Shown here piece after piece: positions 1 to 6,357 of a stretch of 13,134 nucleotides of DNA. Below the pieces are notes generated by a model. That model made no database searches. It saw only the letters and a list, made by a program, of their open reading frames with translations, and had not been told where the DNA came from. Where the stretch lies: positions 1 through 13,134 of the forward strand of contig CAYWFU010000091.1 in NCBI GenBank assembly GCA_964457585.1, read 5' to 3'. This DNA comes from CAYWFU01 sp964457585. GTDB taxonomy: Bacteria > JACRDZ01. The translations under genes were made by a program, and so were the position numbers. Numbering within the stretch: the first letter of the stretch is position 1; every line of letters begins with the position of its first letter.

Positions 1-1052
1 ACAATTTGTTCTTCCGGGTCAACATATTTAGGTTTTCCAATAGCATCCTCAATTGGAACCTTATTAATTATTGAAGAATGAAGAGCAACCATTACTCCAA
101 ATTTTTCTTCATGAACCAGCTGAATTGCCATACTACCAAGCCGAGTAGCAAGAATACGATCAAAGGGCGATGGAGTTCCTCCTCGCTGTAGATGTCCGAG
201 TACTGTCACCCGGGTTTCAAGTTCAGTTTCTTTCTCAATTGCTTCGCTGACTTTATTGCTGATACCTCCAAGGCGTATTGGTTCTGTAATATCTTTAACC
301 ATTTTTTTTACTACAATATTTCCACCTTTTTCATAAGCGCCTTCAGATATAACTATTATACTGAATTTTTTTCCAGTGGTATGACGTTCAGATATTTTTT
401 TACATATACTATCAATTTTGAAAGGGATTTCAGGTATAAGGATTACATCCGCTCCGCCTGCGATACCGGAATGCAAAGCGATCCATCCTGCATTACGTCC
501 CATCACTTCAATAATCATTACCCTATGATGCGATTCTGCTGTTGAATGAAGCTTGTCTATTGCTTCTGTTGCTGTGACAAGAGCTGTATCAAATCCAAAT
601 GTAACATCAGTAGCAGATAAATCATTATCAATAGTTTTAGGAACACCTACAATTTTTATACCTTTTTTGTAAAGTTCATAAGCAATCTTTAGTGAACCAT
701 CACCTCCTATAACAATAAGCGCTGATAAGTTCATTTTTTTTATATTTTCCAGAACCTGATTAGAAACATCTTTTACTTCTTTTTTCCCCTGTATTTCAAT
801 TTGATATTGAAAAGGATTATCTCTGTTAGAAGTTCCTAAAATTGTTCCTCCGCGGGTTAATATTCCAGAAACATCCTGCATCTTTAAAATTTCAAAACTA
901 TTCTCAATGAGTCCTTTGTAACCATCAAAAATCCCAACTATTTCCATATTATATTGCAAAATTCCTTTTTTTACTATAGCTCTTATTACAGCATTTAAAC
1001 CAGGACAATCCCCGCCGCCGGTTAAAACTCCAACACGTTTGTAATTATTCAT
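1..1052 (-). CDS. pfkA: 6-phosphofructokinase, group-III-like, C-terminus cut by window edge
   Basis: Phosphorylates fructose 6-phosphate to fructose 1,6-bisphosphate in glycolysis, in the cytosol. I translated this strand by hand. It starts MNNYKRVGVLTGGGDCPGLN and stays open for 350 codons to the left edge; the family is usually about 320-360 residues, so only a few residues are missing. Visible motifs: the N-terminal nucleotide loop GGGDCPGLN (12-20), GGDGS (116-120), PKTIDND with the catalytic aspartates (138-144) and MGRNAGW (184-190). The GGGDCPGLN form is typical of the PPi/mixed-substrate branch. The Gly at 119 (equivalent to E. coli Gly104) is the residue associated with ATP use, while Lys139 (equivalent to Gly124) is the one common in PPi enzymes. 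I infer ATP as donor. The start is supported by AGGAG at 1062-1058, 5 bases upstream. The gene lies 124 bases downstream of a lipoprotein gene on the same strand, across an inverted repeat. Confidence 0.95.
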   Translation of the reverse strand, partial: MNNYKRVGVLTGGGDCPGLNAVIRAIVKKGILQYNMEIVGIFDGYKGLIENSFEILKMQDVSGILTRGGTILGTSNRDNPFQYQIEIQGKKEVKDVSNQVLENIKKMNLSALIVIGGDGSLKIAYELYKKGIKIVGVPKTIDNDLSATDVTFGFDTALVTATEAIDKLHSTAESHHRVMIIEVMGRNAGWIALHSGIAGGADVILIPEIPFKIDSICKKISERHTTGKKFSIIVISEGAYEKGGNIVVKKMVKDITEPIRLGGISNKVSEAIEKETELETRVTVLGHLQRGGTPSPFDRILATRLGSMAIQLVHEEKFGVMVALHSSIINKVPIEDAIGKPKYVDPEEQI

Positions 1053-1072
1053 AAATTCTCCTATGATAAATC

Positions 1073-1164
1073 AGGTTAAGGCTAAGGGTTAGGTTAAGGA
1101 AAAGATAAAACTAAAAATCAATGTAATGATTTAAATCTTTCCTCAACCTTAACCTCAATCTTTC
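1073..1164. repeat. Imperfect inverted repeat of TTAAGG-like units
   Basis: The left arm (about 1073-1110) is a run of GGTTAAGG, GGCTAAGG and GGTTAGG-like units. The right arm (about 1131-1164) carries their complements, CCTCAACCTTAACCTCAA. Read on one strand, both arms give GGTTAAGG or GGTTGAGG followed by GGAAA(A)GAT, so the transcript could fold into a long imperfect hairpin. The loop is AT-rich, and the palindrome GATTTAAATC (1129-1138) lies at its right edge. It fills almost all of the 124-base gap between the lipoprotein gene and pfkA. It has no terminator-style U-run. It looks like a dispersed intergenic repeat rather than a coding or RNA gene. Confidence 0.65.
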
Positions 1165-1176
1165 ATCCCATCTCCT

Positions 1177-1896
1177 TTATTCCGTATACGAGTTCCCATG
1201 TGATATTCCAAAAAATAAATCTCCGCTAAGATAATACGGGATATTTTTTTTCTCATCAGAAAAATTTACAATTGGATTACGCACATCAGGTTTTTGCATA
1301 AAATAATTAAATCCAGGCATATAATCAAATTCATATAATACATTTTCCGATTCTTCACCCACAAAGGCTCCCGGTATAAGATGAAACCATTTTTCATTTT
1401 TTCCATTACTATACAGGAATTCTGATAATATGAGAGATGCTCCTTGAACTCTAAACATATTATATTCGTCAGTTTCAAATCTTTTTGAAAAATAATCGTA
1501 TCGTATACCTAAATTTGAAACTTGAGGCAGATAAGTTATAGAATTGTAAAATATTTCCATACGATGAAAATATATAGAATTAAATCGTTCTTTATCCAGC
1601 CATCTCAAATCAATAGCACATGGAAAAATGTTTAATCCTGCGGGATAAACGCCTATATCCATATTATTTCCTAATCCATATCTGTATTCAAAACAATAAC
1701 CCCAATTGGATATCCACCAGTTTTTAGGTATATACCACTTTAATTTTTCTTTTTTTTGACCTAATGATGCACTAAAATTTACCGCAATGCGCTGCTGCCC
1801 TTTTTCCATTTTCGATGCTCCTGGTAAAGCCTGATAGTGAGCACCTGCGCATCCAAAAAGAAATAAAATAAATAAATATATAGCAATTTTTTTCAT
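1177..1896 (-). CDS. Predicted lipoprotein, outer-membrane-like, function unknown
   Basis: The protein has 239 residues and I do not recognise a named family. It begins with a short basic N-terminus (MKK), a hydrophobic stretch (4-14) and then L-F-G-C with Cys16, a plausible lipobox, so export and lipidation are likely. The mature part is rich in Tyr, Phe, Trp and Asn, with alternating patterns such as FEYRYGLGNNMDIGVYPAG (about 69-87), which resemble the beta-strands of outer-membrane barrel-type proteins. No catalytic motif is visible. The ATG has an AGGA ribosome site at 1908-1905, 8 bases upstream. It is transcribed divergently from the large lipoprotein gene at 2116 and precedes pfkA on the same strand; nothing links it functionally to glycolysis. 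Lipidation is likely, barrel structure is a guess. Confidence 0.75.
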   Translation of the reverse strand: MKKIAIYLFILFLFGCAGAHYQALPGASKMEKGQQRIAVNFSASLGQKKEKLKWYIPKNWWISNWGYCFEYRYGLGNNMDIGVYPAGLNIFPCAIDLRWLDKERFNSIYFHRMEIFYNSITYLPQVSNLGIRYDYFSKRFETDEYNMFRVQGASLILSEFLYSNGKNEKWFHLIPGAFVGEESENVLYEFDYMPGFNYFMQKPDVRNPIVNFSDEKKNIPYYLSGDLFFGISHGNSYTE

Positions 1897-1938
1897 TTAG
1901 AGATTCCTATGAATGATATATAGCTTAAACATTAGCTT

Positions 1939-1972
1939 TTAAGTTTTATCGGCAGAGATATTTTAAACTTAA
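1939..1972. promoter_or_regulatory. Inverted repeat TTAAGTTT/AAACTTAA, possible operator
   Basis: Perfect 8-base arms, 1939-1946 and 1965-1972, are separated by 18 bases in the divergent intergenic region, about 45-75 bases upstream of the minus-strand lipoprotein start. The loop holds the only GC-rich patch nearby (TCGGCAGAGA). It could be a regulator site or a hairpin in the lipoprotein leader. In such AT-rich DNA it could also be chance. The whole 1897-2115 gap otherwise holds only AT-rich promoter-like sequence and no gene. Confidence 0.25.
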
Positions 1973-2005
1973 TGGTTTTAATTTAATATATACATATAAA
2001 ATAAA

Positions 2006-2034
2006 TTGCGTGAATTATAGATATATGATATAAT
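2006..2034 (+). promoter_or_regulatory. Candidate sigma-70 promoter upstream of TIG lipoprotein/guaA unit
   Basis: TTGCGT (2006-2011), a 17-base spacer and a perfect TATAAT (2029-2034). The -35 matches the consensus at only three positions, but the spacing is ideal. It would give a leader of about 75 bases before the ATG at 2116. Confidence 0.4.
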
Positions 2035-2060
2035 TAAAAATTATTTCCTGCCATAAAATA

Positions 2061-2090
2061 TTTACTGGAAACTTCATAAAAAATTATAAT
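2061..2090 (+). promoter_or_regulatory. Second candidate sigma-70 promoter for the same unit
   Basis: TTTACT (2061-2066), an 18-base spacer and TATAAT (2085-2090). Transcription would start near 2097, giving a very short leader that still includes the GGGAG ribosome site at 2103-2107. Either this or the candidate at 2006 could be the real promoter; in DNA this AT-rich, one may be fortuitous. Confidence 0.35.
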
Positions 2091-2115
2091 TAAATTAAAA
2101 AAGGGAGATGTGATT

Positions 2116-4242
2116 ATGGAAAGAGAATATTACAATAGGTATTTAAATATTTTTTTACTTTTTGTTTTTATTCTTATTTTTATTTTATCTTTTGGTTGCA
2201 GTTTAAAAAAGAAAGATAAAAAAGAAGATGCAGTGAATACCTCAGAAATCCCACATATTAAGTCACTTCAAGAGATCAAGAATGGTAAATGGGTGGATGT
2301 TTATAATGGCAGAGCAGGGGATAAAATTAAAATTGTAGGTGATTTTTTTGGAAAAGAAAGAGGAAGCAGTTATGTATTATTTAATACAACAAAAGTTTCT
2401 GAAACTGAATATGAAAAGTGGATTGTTTCTGAAATAAAGGTTTCAGTTCCGACAAATGCGACAACCGGTCCTGTAAAGGTGGTAACTGCTAATGATATAA
2501 GTAATTCCATTAACTTCCGCATAATTAAATCCCCAAAAATTTTATCATTTTCTCCAAAAAGAGTAAGTATTAATTATGATACTTTAGTTATGAATGGTGA
2601 ATCTTTTGGAACAACAGCTGTTGAACTAAAGGCAATTGTAAAGATAGATACTACTAAAATTATTGATTGGACTGACAAAACTTCTTTTTCCTTTATTGCT
2701 AAATGGAGTGATACTCTTGTAAAACTAATAGTTCCTGAAAATGCAGCTAAATTTGGGAAAATAAATATTAAAACTACTGAAGGAACAGACACTACTCTAG
2801 ATGAACTGATTGTAGTAAAAAAACCTGTAATATTAAATTTTGAACCAAATTTAGTTTATGAGGGTTCAACTATAAATATTTATGGGGTAGATTTTATTGA
2901 TACTAATAGTTCTTTTGTTGAGTATGTAACTATTGGTGAGAATACTGTAGCAACTAATAATGGAAGCGAAAACTGGACAGATAATTATATTAATATTTCC
3001 ATCCCTTTTGATATTGTGTCAGGAGATATCGTAGTGCATACATATAATGGTGATAGCAATGCATTGCGTTTGGATATTACTGCTGATGTTCAAAAAAATA
3101 TAAATATTAATTCAGTTGGAGAGGTATATGATACATCTTCATATTTATCCACAGCTTATGATTCTGCTCAGGATAAACTGCATATTGGTTATACTTATGT
3201 TAACAGTTCAATATCATATATTGGCTATGCAAGCAAAAAATCTGATGAAGAAAATTGGGTAACTGCCAATATTGATGAAGGAATAGCAAATAGTCTGGTA
3301 ATAGATAAAGATGGGAATCCGAATATTGTATATTATTCAGGTACAAATATTCTTAAGTATGCACATATTTCTTCTCAAGGTGCAGTAGATATTAATATTG
3401 TCTTAGACCAGGATGGAGGAAATTTAAAACTAAAAAAACCATCTATTTCTTCAGCAATTGACTCATCAAATATAATTCATGTTGTTTATAACTTTTATGA
3501 TACCAGCAATAGACAGATAATTAAATATATGCAGCTTAATACAATGGGCACTAAATTAGGAGCATCTACATCCTTCTTAGATAAAGATGAGACAAAAATA
3601 TACACTCAGGTTGCTTTAAGCCTAAAAAATGACAATCTTCCTTTTATTGCGGTTACAACTGGATATCCTTTACCTGTTGTAACTAATACTGGAAAAATGA
3701 ATAGAGTAAATTTTTTTGAAAATAGTAATAATAATTGGGAGACAACTAAATTATTAAAAAGTGATTATTCATCTTTCTTTGGTTCTTCATATGCAGGTAT
3801 AGATTTAAAAAGAGATATATCGGGTAATATACAAATTGCTTTTATAGATGGTAATGCTGCAGGAACAGTTGATTCAACTGGTATAACACAGAGCGGTGGG
3901 ATTCTTTATTCCGTTTTTTCTCCGCAAAATAAATCATTTAAGGTATGGGAAAAAATATATCCTTCCGATGATTTTAAAGATAGCTGGAATAATCATTTAA
4001 ATTTGTTTTTATTAGATGATAGTATACCCGGTTTTATTTTTACTCATCCAGAAAATGATAAGTACTCTATTATACAGCTTGAATTTAGTTTAAAAGATCA
4101 ATCATGGCTTCAAGCTCAAATTATAACAGGAATAAATAATCCAAATATCAAATTAATTCAGGATAAACTGAAAAGAAAGCATATAATTTATTATGATTCT
4201 GGATTTTTAAAAGAATATATTAAATATACAATAATAAAGTAA
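2116..4242 (+). CDS. Large lipoprotein: three IPT/TIG domains plus predicted seven-bladed beta-propeller
   Basis: The protein has 708 residues and is predicted to be exported and lipidated. I chose the ATG at 2116 over the upstream GTG (2110) because GGGAG (2103-2107) is 8 bases before the ATG but only 2 before the GTG. A hydrophobic signal (10-26) ends in L-S-F-G-C with Cys28; Phe at -2 and Ser at -3 are unusual for a lipobox. A Lys/Asp-rich linker follows. Three immunoglobulin-like IPT/TIG units occupy roughly 45-136, 139-233 and 236-322, the first with RAGDKIKIVGDFFG and VSVPTNATTGPVKVV. From about 342 to the end I count seven repeats of an ID-x(4-6)-hydrophobic-Y pattern, centred near 349, 397, 449, 506, 567, 634 and 683, which fits a beta-propeller. 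No enzyme motif is seen; a surface binding or adhesion role is inferred. The stop lies 10 bases before guaA. Confidence 0.8.
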   Translation: MEREYYNRYLNIFLLFVFILIFILSFGCSLKKKDKKEDAVNTSEIPHIKSLQEIKNGKWVDVYNGRAGDKIKIVGDFFGKERGSSYVLFNTTKVSETEYEKWIVSEIKVSVPTNATTGPVKVVTANDISNSINFRIIKSPKILSFSPKRVSINYDTLVMNGESFGTTAVELKAIVKIDTTKIIDWTDKTSFSFIAKWSDTLVKLIVPENAAKFGKINIKTTEGTDTTLDELIVVKKPVILNFEPNLVYEGSTINIYGVDFIDTNSSFVEYVTIGENTVATNNGSENWTDNYINISIPFDIVSGDIVVHTYNGDSNALRLDITADVQKNININSVGEVYDTSSYLSTAYDSAQDKLHIGYTYVNSSISYIGYASKKSDEENWVTANIDEGIANSLVIDKDGNPNIVYYSGTNILKYAHISSQGAVDINIVLDQDGGNLKLKKPSISSAIDSSNIIHVVYNFYDTSNRQIIKYMQLNTMGTKLGASTSFLDKDETKIYTQVALSLKNDNLPFIAVTTGYPLPVVTNTGKMNRVNFFENSNNNWETTKLLKSDYSSFFGSSYAGIDLKRDISGNIQIAFIDGNAAGTVDSTGITQSGGILYSVFSPQNKSFKVWEKIYPSDDFKDSWNNHLNLFLLDDSIPGFIFTHPENDKYSIIQLEFSLKDQSWLQAQIITGINNPNIKLIQDKLKRKHIIYYDSGFLKEYIKYTIIK

Positions 4243-4252
4243 GGTGAAATTT

Positions 4253-5803
4253 ATGTCTCAAAATTTTAATGAAGATAAAATAATTATAATAGATTTTGGT
4301 TCACAATATACGCAGCTTATTGCCAGACGTGTTCGTGAATGCAGAATCTATTGTGAAATTCATCCATATACAACATCTATTGAAGTATTAAAATCATTAA
4401 ATCCAAAGGGAATTATACTTTCAGGCAGTCCATCGAGTGTATATACAGAAAACGCTCCATTATATGATTCTGAGATTTTTAATTTAAAAATTCCAATATT
4501 GGGAATATGCTATGGAATGCAATTAATGATTTTTTTATTACATGGAGAAGTAATAAAAGCAGAACGGCATGAATATGGCGAAGCGAGATTATTGATAGAT
4601 AAATCTGCAAAATTATTTAATGGATTGGGCAGAGAAATCGTAGTATGGATGAGTCACGGGGACTATGTTTCGAAATTACCTAAGGATTTTATTGCAATAG
4701 GTCATACGAATAATACTCCGATGGCAGCTATTGCTGATGAAAAGCGTAATCTTTATGGATTACAGTTCCATCCTGAAGTAGTACATACACCACTTGGTAA
4801 AAATATTTTAAAAAATTTTATTCTTGAAATATGCGGTTGTAAAGAAACATGGACAATGAGTGCTTTTATAGAACATACTGTTGAAAAGATCAAGGAAAAA
4901 GTTGGGGATAAAAAAGTTGTTTGTGCTTTAAGCGGAGGTGTTGATTCTTCGGTAACTGCAGTATTAGCGCATAAAGCAATCGGAGATAATCTTATTTGCA
5001 TTTTTGTAAATAATGGACTGCTGCGTAAAGGTGAAGGGAAAAAAGTAGTTGATGTATTTAAAAATCATTTTCAAATTAATCTGCATTATGTTAATGCTGA
5101 AAAACGTTTTATGGAAAAACTCAATGGAATAACTGACCCTGAAGCTAAACGTAAGATAATAGGGCATGAATTTATTTCTATATTTGAAGAAGAAGCAAAA
5201 GCTTTCGGCAATATAAAAATTTTAGCGCAGGGAACACTTTATCCCGATGTAATAGAAAGTATATCAGTTAATGGACCATCAGCAAAGATTAAATCTCATC
5301 ATAATGTCGGAGGACTACCTGAACATATGCATCTTGAACTTTTAGAACCGTTGAGAGAATTATTTAAAGATGAAGTAAGGGAAGTAGGCAAAGAACTTGG
5401 GATGGCGGATGAACTTATTTATCGTCAACCTTTTCCGGGCCCTGGACTTGCTATACGTGTTATTGGAGAGGTTACTGCTGAAAGATTGGAAATTTTAAGA
5501 AATGCTGATGAAATAGTTATAGATGAAATTAAAAAGAGCGGGATTTATTATAATGTATGGCAGTCATTCGCTGTTTTGCTGCCAATTAAAACAGTTGGAG
5601 TTATGGGAGATGACAGAACATATGAAAATGTTGTTGCACTCAGGATTGTAACGAGTCAGGATGGCATGACTGCAGACTGGGCTCGTGTCCCATATCTTGT
5701 TTTAAATGATCTTTCCAGACGCATAATTAATGAAGTAAAAGGAGTTAACAGAGTAGTATATGATATAAGCTCTAAACCCCCAAGTACTATTGAATGGGAA
5801 TGA
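4253..5803 (+). CDS. guaA: GMP synthase (glutamine-hydrolysing)
   Basis: Converts XMP, glutamine and ATP to GMP, the last step of guanine nucleotide synthesis, in the cytosol. The 516 residues match the usual 510-525. The N-terminal class I amidotransferase shows the nucleophile in GICYGMQ (Cys86) and the rest of the triad in LQFHPE (His173, Glu175). The ATP-pyrophosphatase P-loop is SGGVDS (227-232). The C-terminal dimerisation and XMP-binding domain carries FPGPGLAIRV and ends in the family signature KPPSTIEWE. All key residues are present. I chose ATG 4253 over the in-frame GTG at 4244 because the ribosome site AAGGTGA (4241-4247) overlaps that GTG. This site also overlaps the stop of the upstream lipoprotein gene, which suggests coupled translation. 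Confidence 0.97.
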   Translation: MSQNFNEDKIIIIDFGSQYTQLIARRVRECRIYCEIHPYTTSIEVLKSLNPKGIILSGSPSSVYTENAPLYDSEIFNLKIPILGICYGMQLMIFLLHGEVIKAERHEYGEARLLIDKSAKLFNGLGREIVVWMSHGDYVSKLPKDFIAIGHTNNTPMAAIADEKRNLYGLQFHPEVVHTPLGKNILKNFILEICGCKETWTMSAFIEHTVEKIKEKVGDKKVVCALSGGVDSSVTAVLAHKAIGDNLICIFVNNGLLRKGEGKKVVDVFKNHFQINLHYVNAEKRFMEKLNGITDPEAKRKIIGHEFISIFEEEAKAFGNIKILAQGTLYPDVIESISVNGPSAKIKSHHNVGGLPEHMHLELLEPLRELFKDEVREVGKELGMADELIYRQPFPGPGLAIRVIGEVTAERLEILRNADEIVIDEIKKSGIYYNVWQSFAVLLPIKTVGVMGDDRTYENVVALRIVTSQDGMTADWARVPYLVLNDLSRRIINEVKGVNRVVYDISSKPPSTIEWE

Positions 5804-5819
5804 TATTATATCTTAAAAA

Positions 5820-5828
5820 GGGAGGTGA
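5820..5828 (+). promoter_or_regulatory. Near-perfect ribosome binding site fixing the phasin-like start
   Basis: GGGAGGTGA lies 5 bases before the ATG at 5834 and closely complements the 16S rRNA tail. An in-frame GTG (5825) lies inside this site and so cannot be the start. It is the strongest ribosome site in the window and suggests high expression of the small protein. Confidence 0.8.
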
Positions 5829-5833
5829 AAAAA

Positions 5834-6145
5834 ATGGATTTTTTGAAGAAAACAATTTCTGCAGGATTAGGGGCAATTATACTTACAGAGGAAAAAATAA
5901 AAGAAACCGTTGATGAATTGGTTAAAAAAGGTGAAGTATCCAATGAAGAAAGCAAAAGTGTTGCAAAAGAAATATTAGATCGTGTCAATGAAAACAAAAA
6001 ATTTGTTACAGATAAGGTAACCGAAGAATTTGATAAATTTGTTAAAAAAGCTAATATTGCAACAACGGGTGATTTAGAAAAATTGGAAAAAAGAATTGAA
6101 AAATTGGAAAGTTTGCTTAAAGAAAAAAATACAACTGCGAAATAG
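5834..6145 (+). CDS. Phasin-like small helical protein (COG3937-type)
   Basis: The protein has 103 residues, is highly charged (Lys and Glu rich) and contains no cysteine. The N-terminal pattern, LKKTISAGLGAIILTEEKI followed by VDELVKKGEVSNEESK, matches what I recall of the polyhydroxyalkanoate-regulator/phasin-like family. The C-terminal segment from about 79 to 98 (LEKLEKRIEKLESLLKEK) shows leucine/isoleucine heptads and should form a coiled coil. There is no signal peptide or membrane span, so it is probably cytosolic and self-associating. It follows guaA by 30 bases and precedes the UbiB-family kinase, a pairing I recall from other bacteria. No polyhydroxyalkanoate synthase or depolymerase is in view, so a granule role is not supported here. 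Family placement is moderately sure; function is unknown. Confidence 0.7.
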   Translation: MDFLKKTISAGLGAIILTEEKIKETVDELVKKGEVSNEESKSVAKEILDRVNENKKFVTDKVTEEFDKFVKKANIATTGDLEKLEKRIEKLESLLKEKNTTAK

Positions 6146-6158
6146 ATTTAAATAAATC

Positions 6159-6338
6159 AGGCACAAAGGCACAAAGTAACAAAGGCACAAAGGCACAGAG
6201 GCACAAAGTGTCAAAGTAACAGAGCTTGAAAATCAAAAAATTTTGTATCTCTGACACTCTGACACTTTGATACTCAGTGCACTATGTCTTTGAAACTGTT
6301 TTTACTTTGTGCCTTTGTGCCTCTGTGCCTTTGTACCT
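6159..6338. repeat. 8-base-period repeat array arranged as a large inverted repeat
   Basis: The left arm is eight consecutive 8-base units from 6159 to 6222: AGGCACAA (four exact copies), AGGCACAG, AGTAACAA, AGTGTCAA and AGTAACAG. On the right, complementary units run from 6243 to 6282 (TTGTATCT, CTGACACT twice, TTGATACT, CAGTGCAC). After a degenerate stretch they resume from 6299 to 6338 (TTTTTACT, TTGTGCCT twice, CTGTGCCT, TTGTACCT). Left units 4-8 align in order with the right units 6299-6338, so a long hairpin is possible. It fills most of the 212-base gap between the phasin-like gene and the UbiB-family gene. I have seen similar GGCACAAA-type intergenic repeats in other bacterial genomes; this is from memory, not a search. 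Confidence 0.8.
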
Positions 6339-6357
6339 TATTATAAAAAACAAAACC

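Noticed and set aside
192..545. Plus-strand open frame of 117 codons
   Set aside because: It lies fully inside pfkA on the other strand and encodes a low-complexity Phe/Tyr-rich peptide with no family look; pfkA motifs explain the region.
6159..6338. CRISPR array
   Set aside because: The units are only 8 bases with no unique spacers and appear in both orientations, so this is an inverted periodic repeat and not a CRISPR.
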